From positions 29,593 through 93,592 of the forward strand of contig NZ_JACLZI010000027.1 in NCBI RefSeq assembly GCF_014280935.1: DNA of 64,000 nt, written 5' to 3'. This DNA comes from Aquibacillus kalidii (GTDB taxonomy: Bacteria; Bacillota; Bacilli; Bacillales; Amphibacillaceae). Both the position numbers and the translations under genes were made by a program. This document shows positions 36,081 through 48,606 of the stretch, piece by piece (position 1 is the stretch's first letter; the number at the start of each line of letters is the position of its first letter). Below the pieces are notes generated by a model, which searched no databases, was not told the DNA's origin, and worked only from the letters and a program-made list of their open reading frames with translations.

Positions 36081-36263
36081 TTATCCTACATCACCATAAT
36101 CAGGATCATGTTGGTAGGTAGTAATATCTCCTTTTTCATAAATCGGCTCTTGAATTAGGATAGAATCCACCTCATCACCTTGACTGGCTTGAATATCACG
36201 AGAAGTGTAACTAGATAAAGTAATTAAGAACAACATAACTAGTATTAGCAACCGCATTTTCAT
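36081..36263 (-). CDS. Candidate signalling pro-peptide (AimP-like) of the AimR-like receptor
   Basis: A 60-residue protein: a signal-peptide-like N-terminus (MKMRLLILVMLFLITLSS), then a hydrophilic region ending HDPDYGDVG. Small size, export signal and position 33 bases after the receptor gene match AimP/Phr/PapR precursors, whose mature signal is the last 5-10 residues. ATG 36263 is selected because GGGAGG sits eight bases upstream; an upstream in-frame TTG would place that binding site inside the coding region. The mature peptide is probably within the last eight residues, but this cannot be fixed from sequence alone. Confidence 0.65.
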   Translation of the reverse strand: MKMRLLILVMLFLITLSSYTSRDIQASQGDEVDSILIQEPIYEKGDITTYQHDPDYGDVG

Positions 36264-36296
36264 GGCTTTGTCCTCCCTTAAATTTAACTTTTTCAA

Positions 36297-37334
36297 CTAG
36301 TACGCTTTCCTTTTTATTTTTTGGAGTGGAAGTCTTGCAAAAAAATGGTCACTCCGTTTTTCTATAAATTCATTATAAGAACTAAACAAGAACTGTTCAT
36401 TTCCTGTTGCTAGTCCCATGTAATATTTGTGGAAAGGTGTATCTTGGTTTACTCTTTCCAAAATCCTTTGTGCTTCTTTTAAATTACCTCTTGCTATTTC
36501 AATATGTGCTTGCTCACTGAGGTCCTTTGTTTTCAATCCTTCCACTTCCCCAAAGTGTGCACATATAAATGGATAATTCCGATTTTTAATAACCGAGATC
36601 AACTGACTTTTGTCAAATAGTTCAGCCGATTTCAACGCTTCATCAAGGTGGTAAACACTTGAATGATAATCTTCATAAATGTAGCTTAAGGCTAAATTAA
36701 TATGAAGTTGTACTTTTCGCTCTACATTAAATGTTTGATTTATCGCTTGATAGGCATGCTTCCTAGCCAAAATGAGTTCGTTACGCTTCCAATAGTAGAT
36801 GAACAACAGTGTATTTAAGCGGACACGAAAGAGGGAGGCAAGCAATGGGTTTTCCACTTCCATGATCAAATCATTAATTTCATCTAAATAATACCCTAAA
36901 CTATCATATTTATATCCAGAATAGTCTAATGATATTTTTAGAAAAATAAGTAGACATTTCAACTCCGGTAAGCTTGTCTTTATTTCTTGTGCATGATGTA
37001 AAATGGTTTGGGCAGGTCGATTGTAGTTTCTTCTTGCTACCATTAACTCATAAACAGCACCCCATTTACGATTGATAGGGTTTTCACTTTGCTTATTTTT
37101 AATGATGAGAAAATCTAGCTCTGTATAAAATCCATTTAGATAGAGGTATTCCATTCCGATCCTCATATCAATGGCGGATTCCGTTTGTAAACAAAATTGT
37201 TTAGCAAGATCTGCTGCAGCTTTTTCATCATTGTCTATGCTTACCATCGTTATAAACTGATTGAGATTAAGCTGTGGATTATAGTTTTGATATTCCTTTA
37301 AAATACTAGACTTAGTTGAATCAAATCCCGTCAA
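36297..37334 (-). CDS. AimR-like (arbitrium-type) TPR peptide receptor lacking the DNA-binding domain
   Basis: A 345-residue all-helical protein. The C-terminal region reads GNLKEAQRILERV, then FHKYYMGLATGN, then FARLPLQKIKR. It follows the C-terminus of phage SPbeta AimR as I remember it (GN..KEA..IL.R, YY..GL, F...LPL..I). The N-terminus aligns only after about 40 residues of phage AimR, so the part that carries its helix-turn-helix is missing. TTG 37334 has an ideal AAAGGAGGGG site, and an in-frame TAG six codons upstream rules out a longer protein. It is followed by a small exported-peptide gene. No phage genes are nearby; it lies between spoIIQ and spoIIID. Family assignment is by eye. 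Confidence 0.65.
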   Translation of the reverse strand: MTGFDSTKSSILKEYQNYNPQLNLNQFITMVSIDNDEKAAADLAKQFCLQTESAIDMRIGMEYLYLNGFYTELDFLIIKNKQSENPINRKWGAVYELMVARRNYNRPAQTILHHAQEIKTSLPELKCLLIFLKISLDYSGYKYDSLGYYLDEINDLIMEVENPLLASLFRVRLNTLLFIYYWKRNELILARKHAYQAINQTFNVERKVQLHINLALSYIYEDYHSSVYHLDEALKSAELFDKSQLISVIKNRNYPFICAHFGEVEGLKTKDLSEQAHIEIARGNLKEAQRILERVNQDTPFHKYYMGLATGNEQFLFSSYNEFIEKRSDHFFARLPLQKIKRKAY

Positions 37335-37606
37335 AGCTTCCCCTCCTTTCCTATCATTTAGTTAAATATTAATATAATTAATATTATTTCACATCTAATT
37401 TAATATTCAACCCAAATACACCTATTATTGCTCGACATTTACTTCAAGGCTTCGACAGCTTTGCCTTTTTGATGACTATTCTCATTAGCCTATTTTAGAA
37501 GAGAATGTAGTTAATTGACAAAACAGATACTAACTCTTCCATTCGTTGATTGATTAGTGGTAACCTTACTGTTAAAATTCTCAATAGGATGATTGACGTA
37601 GCAAGC
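37335..37606. other. Leader of the AimR-like gene
   Basis: About 270 gene-free bases. It holds a perfect 21-bp AT palindrome (37365-37385) close to the start codon and, near 37427-37462, two CGACA elements (CTCGACA, TTCGACA) resembling Spo0A half-boxes. No other gene was seen. Confidence 0.4.
37365..37385. promoter_or_regulatory. Perfect AT palindrome upstream of the AimR-like gene
   Basis: AATATTAAT and ATTAATATT flank a central ATA, 31 bases before the TTG start. It could be an operator, or part of an AT-rich core promoter. Confidence 0.45.
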
Positions 37607-37645
37607 CATTTAAAAAAAGTCTTAGGATTTAATCCCAAGACTTTT
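37607..37645 (-). terminator. Rho-independent terminator of spoIIQ
   Basis: AAAAGTCTT-G-GGATT and AATCC-T-AAGACTTTT (minus strand) form a 14-bp stem with one mismatch, followed by TTTAAATGG. Confidence 0.75.
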
Positions 37646-37659
37646 CTAGTAAGTTATGT

Positions 37660-38622
37660 TTAAGCATTTGCCATTGCTGCAGAAGATTCTGTTTGGTTAG
37701 TCGTGTTGTCCTCTTCTGGTTGTTCTTTGTCAGTACTGTCATCTTCTTCTGCATCGTCCTTATCAGTACTCGTGCCTGATGTTTGGTCTTCCTTCATGCT
37801 GTCTTTTTGCTTTGCTTCTTTCTCAGTTGACTTCTCTTCTGTTGATTTTTCTTCAGTTGCATTACTTTCAGTTGAAGATTTTTCATCTTCTTGCTTTGCT
37901 TTTTCATCTGCACTTTCTTGTTTCGGAGCTTTTACATCGTTTAATGGTTGGTTAAAGTAGCTTTCTGGATTTACTGGCTCTCCAGCTTTACGTAATTCAA
38001 AGTGTACATGTGTTCCGCTTGCTTGACCATAAATATTACGGCCAGCTGTACCAATTGTATCACCTTGTTTTACTTTTGCACCTTGGTCTACCATTACTTC
38101 ACCTAAACTAGCATAATACGTTTCTAAGTCATTTTCATGTTGTAATTTTACTACATTACCCAGAATCGGGTCTTCTTTCACTTCTGTTACTGTACCGCTT
38201 AGTGAAGCCATGACATCAAATGCCTTATCATCTGCTGATGCAATATCTAATCCGTTGCTTTGATAGTATTTATTGTCATATAGAACAAGTGCTTTTTCTT
38301 GGTCTGCACTATCTGCATCGTAGTCAAAGAATTTAGTTACGATTTCTGTTTGCAAATCTTCTGCTACTGGCATTTTAATTACTTCTTGTTGATTTACAAC
38401 CTCAGCAGCATCCTGTTCGAAATCCTTCATGCTTTGACCAGATAGATCAAGATCCTGTTCTGTTTCATCACTAGCCTGTGGTACCTGATTATCCAGATTT
38501 TGATACCATAATACACCTGTTAACAACAACGCAGCCATTGTTAAGTAAACTGCTGGGAAAAACCATCTCTTACCGAAGACACGTCTCCAACCATTTTTTG
38601 AAACGTTCTTATTTTCCTCCAT
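37660..38622 (-). CDS. spoIIQ: SpoIIQ forespore M23-like channel protein with long acidic tail
   Basis: A 320-residue bitopic membrane protein: cytoplasmic N-terminus, one helix (about 23-42), extracellular LytM-like domain. The second zinc motif GTHVHFEL is intact. The first His motif is degenerate (SNGLDIA, Ser where LytM enzymes have His), as in B. subtilis SpoIIQ, so it is a scaffold and not a peptidase. It pairs with SpoIIIAH across the septum to build the engulfment channel. The last 90 residues are a low-complexity Glu/Lys/Ser/Thr tail. GAGGTGA precedes ATG 38622. A TTTGTCGAAAA box lies about 80 bases upstream. Confidence 0.93.
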   Translation of the reverse strand: MEENKNVSKNGWRRVFGKRWFFPAVYLTMAALLLTGVLWYQNLDNQVPQASDETEQDLDLSGQSMKDFEQDAAEVVNQQEVIKMPVAEDLQTEIVTKFFDYDADSADQEKALVLYDNKYYQSNGLDIASADDKAFDVMASLSGTVTEVKEDPILGNVVKLQHENDLETYYASLGEVMVDQGAKVKQGDTIGTAGRNIYGQASGTHVHFELRKAGEPVNPESYFNQPLNDVKAPKQESADEKAKQEDEKSSTESNATEEKSTEEKSTEKEAKQKDSMKEDQTSGTSTDKDDAEEDDSTDKEQPEEDNTTNQTESSAAMANA

Positions 38623-38698
38623 TGATCATCACCTCAGCAATCATTCTGATCAGAAAGAGGAACTTATATACATTAATCCATAAATTTTTTCTACTTAT

Positions 38699-38709
38699 TT
38701 TTCGACAAA
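38699..38709 (-). promoter_or_regulatory. Spo0A-box-like site upstream of spoIIQ
   Basis: On the minus strand TTTGTCGAAAA matches the 0A-box TTTGTCGAAA. spoIIQ is sigma-F dependent in B. subtilis and I found no convincing sigma-F pair, so the relevance is uncertain. Confidence 0.35.
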
Positions 38710-38754
38710 CGGGTTAAATTATACTGTAAATCCCGAATTACCAATATTTCCAAT

Positions 38755-38796
38755 AAAAAGAGGTACCTAAACTAAGTAGTTTAGGTACCTCTTTTT
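38755..38796. terminator. Bidirectional-looking terminator after spoIID
   Basis: A perfect 19-bp stem (AAAAAGAGGTACCTAAACT and its complement) with a 4-base loop, flanked by T/A runs on both sides, lies just before the spoIID stop at 38798. Confidence 0.92.
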
Positions 38797-38797
38797 A

Positions 38798-39892
38798 TTA
38801 TTTTCTAGCAGCTAATTTAGGTGCTGTTGTATTGATTTCACTTACCTCTGCACCTTTGTAATAATAGGTAACGATGTCTTTATATGTCTTGCCTTCTTTC
38901 GCCATTCCATTCGCTCCATATTGGCTCATTCCAACACCATGTCCATAACCTTTCGTGGTAAACACGAGATGATCTTTCTTCTGTGTCACTTCAAAATCTG
39001 TTGAACGAAGATTTAATTTCTCTCTTACGTCACGCCCAGATATTTCTTTACCACCCATCGTGATAGTAGCAACCCGATTACTTTCTGTTCGAGTAGTCTT
39101 AAAAGTAGCAGCATCCTGCTTAATATCGATACCAAGTGCCTTTTCCACATCCGCGACAGTTAAAATTTTCTGATCTAAAAATTTTGGGGAGATTTTTTCA
39201 TCCCATGGACTTGCTACACTTCTTAAATACGGTAACTCATTTGGCCAATAATTTTCTGAATCCTCGGTATAACCATTACTTGTCGAGAAAAATGCTGGTG
39301 TAATTGGTTGGTCATTATATGTAACGATTTCACCCATCGTTGCAGCAACGGCCTGTTTAATCTTGTTCACCTTCCAGTTATAATCCGTTCCCCACTGCTG
39401 ACGCAACTCATCATCACTTTTATATACTTGGTGTTGTACAGTATCTGTAAGATCAGCATCACCAGGTATCTCATTTGGCTGTGCACTGTTTTCTTGTGCC
39501 ATTAGGAAATTAACAACATAGGTTCTGGCTGCCAGCGCTTGTGCTTTTAATGCCTCTAGTTCAAAATCAGCTGGCATCTCAGAAGCAACTACGCGGACTA
39601 CATATTCCTCTAACGGGACTGACTCCACTTTTTTGGATTCAGAACGATATACACTTACAGAAAAAGGAGAATCATTTTCCTGTAAGACTACCTCCTGTGC
39701 CTTTGCTTCGACATCAACTGATTTGTTCTCAGCTTCTCCCCCCTGAATATATGGCAAAACAATGACTGTTGGAATCACCAAGATGATGGAAAATAATCCT
39801 AACACGATGAATAGGGTTGGCTTTCTCCACTTATTACTTGTTTGATTTTGTTTCCATTTATTTTTCGGTAGTTTGTGTTTCCATTTTTCCAT
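38798..39892 (-). CDS. spoIID: SpoIID peptidoglycan lytic transglycosylase
   Basis: A 364-residue engulfment enzyme: basic N-terminus, one membrane helix (about 25-45), extracellular catalytic domain. SEMPADFELEALKAQALAART carries the catalytic Glu, and GYGHGVGMSQYGANGMA is the second family signature. It cleaves denuded glycan during engulfment with SpoIIM and SpoIIP. ATG 39892 is chosen because AAAGGGAGG sits just before it; the upstream in-frame ATGs precede that site. Confidence 0.95.
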   Translation of the reverse strand: MEKWKHKLPKNKWKQNQTSNKWRKPTLFIVLGLFSIILVIPTVIVLPYIQGGEAENKSVDVEAKAQEVVLQENDSPFSVSVYRSESKKVESVPLEEYVVRVVASEMPADFELEALKAQALAARTYVVNFLMAQENSAQPNEIPGDADLTDTVQHQVYKSDDELRQQWGTDYNWKVNKIKQAVAATMGEIVTYNDQPITPAFFSTSNGYTEDSENYWPNELPYLRSVASPWDEKISPKFLDQKILTVADVEKALGIDIKQDAATFKTTRTESNRVATITMGGKEISGRDVREKLNLRSTDFEVTQKKDHLVFTTKGYGHGVGMSQYGANGMAKEGKTYKDIVTYYYKGAEVSEINTTAPKLAARK

Positions 39893-40402
39893 ATGCGGCC
39901 TCCCTTTCATTTGCAATCTAGTTAATTTTGTCCAAGCCTACCACTAGGCCCTTCTCTATTAATAATTCTATTCAAATAGAAATACAATAGAACTAAATTT
40001 TTAGCAAAAGATATATTAGATAGACAAGCATAGTGACTTTTTCAAGATTGGACTTAGCTAACCCTTCCCATATGGTTAAGCAACCATTCTTACATAAAAA
40101 AAGAAAAAGTTATTAATTCTTGGCTATTTGCTTAATCATACGTTAAAACTTTTCATATTATGTTGTTGACTTGATAATTTATCGATACAGGCACCTGGCA
40201 TCCATTAAAGCGGAAGGAAGCTTATGGGGTTAGTGGTATATTTATACCTTCTCTTGCTGTTTATATTTGCGAATGAGGTATATGTATATATTGAGTCTTA
40301 AGCACATATAGAAAAAGTATGTGAAGGTAGAAAGCTTTGAAAGTGGAAAAAGAACTTTGAAGTTATAACTGCACATGACAATTGCTATATTATTTTATAT
40401 CA
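39893..40402. other. Gene-poor stretch between spoIID and murA
   Basis: About 510 bases containing the spoIID leader and one plus-strand micro-ORF (40224-40301, listed separately). Near 40190 CAGGCACCTGGC resembles the GGTGCC-type mini-palindrome seen at 3421. Nothing else is recognisable. Confidence 0.4.
40224..40301 (+). CDS. Possible 25-residue hydrophobic micro-protein
   Basis: ATG 40224 opens a 25-codon frame, MGLVVYLYLLLLFIFANEV and then YVYIES, preceded by AAGGAAG five bases upstream. It would form a single membrane helix. Very short frames of this kind arise by chance in AT-rich DNA, so support is weak. It is on the opposite strand to its neighbours. Confidence 0.25.
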   Translation: MGLVVYLYLLLLFIFANEVYVYIES

Positions 40403-40438
40403 AAAAAAGAAAGCAGACCACATTTCTGTAGTCTGCTC
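40400..40438 (-). terminator. Rho-independent terminator of murA
   Basis: AGCAGAC and GTCTGCT form the base of an 11-bp stem with one mismatch; the minus strand continues into CTTTCTTTTTTTG. Confidence 0.8.
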
Positions 40439-40452
40439 TCATACCCTACTAA

Positions 40453-41760
40453 TCAGTAGGCAGAAGATTGCTGATTTTGTTTATAATTAATTACATCCTC
40501 TTCATCTGAAACACGCTCAATATCTGCACCTAATTGTGCTAGCTTCTCAGCAAGATCGACATAACCACGATCAATGTGCTTTAACTCTGTAACACGAGTA
40601 TAGCCTTCTGCAGTTAAACCAGCTAAAATTAGTGCTGCCCCTGCTCTTAAATCTGTTGCTGAAACCTCAGCACCTTGTAGTTGAACAGGACCTTCTACAA
40701 TGACACTGCGGCCTTCAATTTTTAACTTTGCGTTCATACGACGAAATTCTTCTACGTGCATAAATCTGTTCTCAAATACTGTCTCGGTAATGACACTAGT
40801 GCCATGTGCATTTAGCATTAGTGCCATCATCTGTGACTGCATATCTGTTGGGAAACCTGGGTGTGGCAATGTTTTAATATCAGTTGCTTTCAAACGTTTA
40901 GGTCCAATTACCCTTAGTCCATCAGCTTCTTCAATGATTTTAACACCCATTTCTTCCATTTTGGATACGAGTGAGCGCATATGCTCAAGCTCTGCTCCTT
41001 TGACTAAAACGTTACCGCCAGTAATGGCAGCTGCAGTCATGAATGTTCCAGCTTCAATGCGGTCAGGTATGATCGTATGTTCTACACCATGCAAACGATC
41101 AACACCTTGAATTTTAATTGTTTCTGTACCTGCACCAATAACCTTTGCACCCATTTTATTCAAGAAATTTGCTAGGTCTACTATCTCTGGTTCTTTTGCG
41201 CAATTTTCAATTACTGTTTTGCCATCTGCTAGTGCAGCAGCCATCATGATATTCTCTGTAGCACCTACACTAGGAACGTCTAAATAAATCTTAGCACCCT
41301 TTAAACGACCTTCCGCATGCACCTCAACAAATCCGTTACCTACATGAACTTTTGCACCCATTGCCTCGAAACCTTTTAGGTGAAGATCAATTGGTCTAGA
41401 TCCAATTGCACACCCACCAGGCATTGCCACTTTTGCATGACCATAGCGAGCAAGTAGTGGACCGAGTACTAAAACAGATGCCCGCATTTTTCTAACATAT
41501 TCAAACGGAGCCTCCGTAGTTAGTGGTTGTGATGCATCGACAGTAACTGTATTATTTGCAAAGCTAACATCAGCATTCATATTACTTAATACTTCTTTAA
41601 TCGTATACACATCAGCAAGGGCTGGTACTTCGTAAAGAACACTCTTTCCTTCACTTGCAATTATACTTGCTGCGATGACAGGCAGTACGGCATTCTTAGC
41701 ACCTTCCACTTTAACAGTGCCAGTCAGCTGCCTCCCACCACGGACGATGATTTTTTCCAA
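40453..41760 (-). CDS. murA: UDP-N-acetylglucosamine 1-carboxyvinyltransferase
   Basis: A 435-residue enzyme of the first committed step of peptidoglycan synthesis, adding enolpyruvate from PEP to UDP-GlcNAc in the cytosol. The active-site Cys is present in [15 protein letters not shown] (the fosfomycin target); [13 protein letters not shown] marks the N-terminus. The TTG start follows AAGGAG at eight bases. Position between ywmB and spoIID equals murAA of B. subtilis. Confidence 0.95.
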   Translation of the reverse strand: MEKIIVRGGRQLTGTVKVEGAKNAVLPVIAASIIASEGKSVLYEVPALADVYTIKEVLSNMNADVSFANNTVTVDASQPLTTEAPFEYVRKMRASVLVLGPLLARYGHAKVAMPGGCAIGSRPIDLHLKGFEAMGAKVHVGNGFVEVHAEGRLKGAKIYLDVPSVGATENIMMAAALADGKTVIENCAKEPEIVDLANFLNKMGAKVIGAGTETIKIQGVDRLHGVEHTIIPDRIEAGTFMTAAAITGGNVLVKGAELEHMRSLVSKMEEMGVKIIEEADGLRVIGPKRLKATDIKTLPHPGFPTDMQSQMMALMLNAHGTSVITETVFENRFMHVEEFRRMNAKLKIEGRSVIVEGPVQLQGAEVSATDLRAGAALILAGLTAEGYTRVTELKHIDRGYVDLAEKLAQLGADIERVSDEEDVINYKQNQQSSAY

Positions 41761-41797
41761 GGTTCATTCTCCTTCTTAGTCCAATTATTCACTAATA

Positions 41798-42523
41798 TTA
41801 ATATTCAGTAGTTATGATAGGTGTTCCTATTGTAATGGTTGTTTTTCCGCCCAATCCTTCTCGAGCAGCCATTTGCACGTTCATAGCTCCGTCCGAAGTA
41901 GGGATGGCAGACTCCCAGAGTGGCGTGGTTCCAGATAGGACTGTAAAATCGTCTTCTTTTATATTATCTAGTGTTTGAACATTCAAGTTTTTTTGTAAAT
42001 TATTTAACAAATAAACACTACTTATATTACCACTAGGAGACGTCTGTACACAAGAGAATTTTGTCAAATTTTGAGTAAATATAGTATTCGTCATTTCCTC
42101 AAGCTTTCTAGAGTAACGTTTATTAATCTTTTCATTCCACAAGTCTCCTGAGATGGTGTAAATTACTTCCACTGCATAATCCTTTTCAAAAGGAACTACC
42201 AATATAAAACTTTCGTTAATCTTGTCCTTTTTTTGAGTGCTCAGGATATATTTTGTTGCCTCTTCCATTTGTTTTGTTTGAAACGAATGGTTAGGATAAG
42301 ACTTTTCAATCTGCTTCTTAACTTCATCTACACTTTTGGCATCTACTTTTTCTTTAACAATTACTTGCCAATTCTCTAAATCTAGATTTTGTTCATTTAA
42401 TAGATTAGTAATGTCGCTCACTTCTTTTAGTGGTTCTGAGGACGACGCACTAGTTAATGTTGTAAAAGAAAATATAATAGTTATCATAACGGACACAACG
42501 AGAATCAACCTTATCTTTTTCAT
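41798..42523 (-). CDS. ywmB: YwmB family protein
   Basis: A 241-residue protein with a signal peptide (hydrophobic residues 4-24) and no other membrane segment. The name rests on the gene order ywzB - ywmB - murA - spoIID and on size. Members are labelled TATA-box-binding in databases because of fold similarity. The function is unknown; an exported location argues against DNA binding. GGGAGC precedes ATG 42523. Confidence 0.75.
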   Translation of the reverse strand: MKKIRLILVVSVMITIIFSFTTLTSASSSEPLKEVSDITNLLNEQNLDLENWQVIVKEKVDAKSVDEVKKQIEKSYPNHSFQTKQMEEATKYILSTQKKDKINESFILVVPFEKDYAVEVIYTISGDLWNEKINKRYSRKLEEMTNTIFTQNLTKFSCVQTSPSGNISSVYLLNNLQKNLNVQTLDNIKEDDFTVLSGTTPLWESAIPTSDGAMNVQMAAREGLGGKTTITIGTPIITTEY

Positions 42524-42652
42524 CTTAATCCAGCTCCCTAATTTATTATTATCCTCATTATGGTCAGGAGATGGTGGATGTATACTGATTGATTCTCGTC
42601 AATGTTTGACATTTTATCAAGGGGCTTTCCGTATTGATTACTATTGCATGCT

Positions 42653-42734
42653 TAAAAGGTACTAAGAGGAGTATTTTCCATCGTTCACAAAAAGATATCC
42701 TTAGCACCTTTTAGCGAGTTTTTGCAATGGAAAA
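42653..42734. other. Two interleaved complementary pairs (pseudoknot-like) in the ywzB-ywmB gap
   Basis: TAAAAGGTACTAAG (42653-42666) pairs with CTTAGCACCTTTTA (42700-42713) with one mismatch. TTTTCCAT (42674-42681) pairs with ATGGAAAA (42727-42734). The order A-B-A'-B' is that of a pseudoknot. It lies 130-210 bases upstream of ywmB and could be a leader element or the scar of a mobile element. Confidence 0.4.
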
Positions 42735-42793
42735 CGTAGGGGTGACGATATCACTACATTTTTTGTAACTATCTCATTATTCTAAAGAAGGAA

Positions 42794-43027
42794 TTAAAAG
42801 AGATATATTAACTGTTGGCCCCATTGAATTAACTCTAAGAAAAATTTACTAACGGTTGTTCCAATTACAATTGTCACTAAAATAATCAGTACTCTAGCTT
42901 CAAATACACGTGACTTATGAATTAGCGCATCAAAATTAACGGACTGTATTGCTCTCCATGTAATGATTATAAAAAGTATATGAGAGAAGATACTGAGTAA
43001 TGCATCCTGTGCTAGTGTTTGCAACAT
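42794..43027 (-). CDS. ywzB: DUF1146 family membrane protein YwzB
   Basis: A 77-residue protein with two membrane helices (about 8-30 and 45-68). Two-helix DUF1146 proteins are found directly downstream of atpC in Bacillaceae; the role is unknown. ATG 43027 follows AAAGGCG; the alternative start nine codons upstream covers the binding site. It is 230 bases after atpC, across the atp terminator. Confidence 0.75.
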   Translation of the reverse strand: MLQTLAQDALLSIFSHILFIIITWRAIQSVNFDALIHKSRVFEARVLIILVTIVIGTTVSKFFLELIQWGQQLIYLF

Positions 43028-43211
43028 TCTATTCACGCCTTTCTTTATTCGCACGTTATAAACTTTGACATGTTACGTATAAAAAGTCAATTGTAGTAGG
43101 TTTTGTTTTTGAGGGTATTCACTTTATAAAAGTGATTCGATATTTCCGGGGAAATATCGACAAATTAGGCAAATCACTTTGCAATTATATGAATGGAGAA
43201 TTTATCGTAAC

Positions 43212-43258
43212 AAAAAACGAGAAAGTCTCCACCCATTGTTTGGGACCTCCTCGTTTTT
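43212..43258 (-). terminator. Terminator of the atp operon
   Basis: AAAAACGAG and CTCGTTTTT close a long, partly mismatched stem directly after the atpC stop; the minus strand ends in GTTTTTTG. Confidence 0.8.
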
Positions 43259-43259
43259 A

Positions 43260-43715
<456 letters not shown>

Positions 43716-43754
43716 CTATCAATTTGGTCACTTACGAAGTAATTTATGGCTAAG

Positions 43755-44125
43755 GAATTGGTCAGGGTCTTGGTTATCTTGCTTACCAATCGACCCTAAC
43801 CGGTCGTCTCCGCTTCCTATTTCAGTCCAGCTCCGACTCCCAGGGCCTCGCTGAGATAAGCAATCCCTCTCCAAGGCTGAAAGATCACAGCCTTTACGCG
43901 AGCTTGCTTATCCAGTCGACCCTAACCGGTCGTCTCCGCTTCCTATTTCAGTCTAGCTCCATGGGCTTGATGCGATACGCATAAGATCGAGCCCATGGAG
44001 CTTTCTGATTCAATCGAGCTTCGGCTCCTAGGTCCTCGTGGATAAGCAATTCCCTCTCCAAGGCTGAAAGATCACAGCCTTTCCGCGGGCCTTGCTTATC
44101 CAGTCGGACCTGTACAGTCGCCTCC
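43755..44125. repeat. Structured direct-repeat block inserted between atpD and atpC
   Basis: Two direct repeats (43779-43834 and 43904-43960) share CGACCCTAACCGGTCGTCTC and the sequence to CTATTTCAGTC. Two others (43841-43918 and 44029-44106) each form a double stem: GATAAGCAA with TTGCTTATC outside, AAGGCTG with CAGCCTT inside. Between them is a 17-bp hairpin (43955-43971 and 43986-44002, AGCTCCATGGGC...). The block is GC-richer than its surroundings. It looks like a composite dispersed repeat of Bacillaceae and not a gene. Confidence 0.85.
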
Positions 44126-44135
44126 GCATCTTAAA

Positions 44136-45584
<1,449 letters not shown>

Positions 45585-45612
45585 TTAGATGTTAACGGTA
45601 TATTATTCGAAA

Positions 45613-46488
<876 letters not shown>

Positions 46489-46530
46489 TCACCGCCCTTT
46501 CTTCAAAGGTTGACGATCTTATTTCTATCA

Positions 46531-48045
<1,515 letters not shown>

Positions 48046-48060
48046 TCACCCCTATCATCA

Positions 48061-48606
48061 TTAATTTGCAGTTGCTATATTCCGTTCGAATCTTTCTAAC
48101 TTAGCTTTTACTGAACCATCGTAAATTGTGTTACCGATTTTTAGTTTAACGCCACCAATTAGGCTGGAATCGACAATATTAACGATATTCAATGCTTTTA
48201 AATTTAGTTTTTCCGAGAACACGTTAGTCAACTGTTCTTTTTCCTGATCAGATAACTCACGTACAGAATATACCTTTGCTTCTGCAATTCCTTTAGCATC
48301 ATTCACTAACTTCACAAAATGATCAACGATAGATGGAACAGCTTCTTCTATATGTCTATCTACTAAAAGATAGAGGGTGTTAACTACATCAGAAGAGAAG
48401 TCTTTAAACACTTCTTTAATCAGCTGTTTCTTTTTATCCACATTGATTTTTGGATGTTTCAAAAAGGTTGTGAATTCTTCATTGTTTTGGAAAACTTCCT
48501 TCACGATTTGAAGTTCAGGTTCCATATGATCTAATTTCGACTTTTCTTTACCGATTTGAAAAAGAGCTTCTGCATAGCGCTTTGATACGACTAAATTACT
48601 ACTCAT
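48061..48606 (-). CDS. atpH: ATP synthase delta subunit
   Basis: A 181-residue peripheral-stalk (OSCP-type) subunit: KRYAEALFQIG at the N-terminus and the C-terminal DSSLIGGVKLKIGNTIYDGSV. Its ATG overlaps the atpF stop by four bases, so translation is coupled. Confidence 0.95.
   Translation of the reverse strand: MSSNLVVSKRYAEALFQIGKEKSKLDHMEPELQIVKEVFQNNEEFTTFLKHPKINVDKKKQLIKEVFKDFSSDVVNTLYLLVDRHIEEAVPSIVDHFVKLVNDAKGIAEAKVYSVRELSDQEKEQLTNVFSEKLNLKALNIVNIVDSSLIGGVKLKIGNTIYDGSVKAKLERFERNIATAN

Noticed and set aside
36081..37334. Prophage remnant carrying the AimR-like pair
   Set aside because: No integrase, att-like direct repeats, capsid, lysis or phage repressor genes were found on either side; the flanks are conserved sporulation genes.
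37703..37960. Ser/Leu-rich frame opposite the spoIIQ tail
   Set aside because: It is the antisense of the low-complexity Glu/Lys/Ser tail, a typical artefact.
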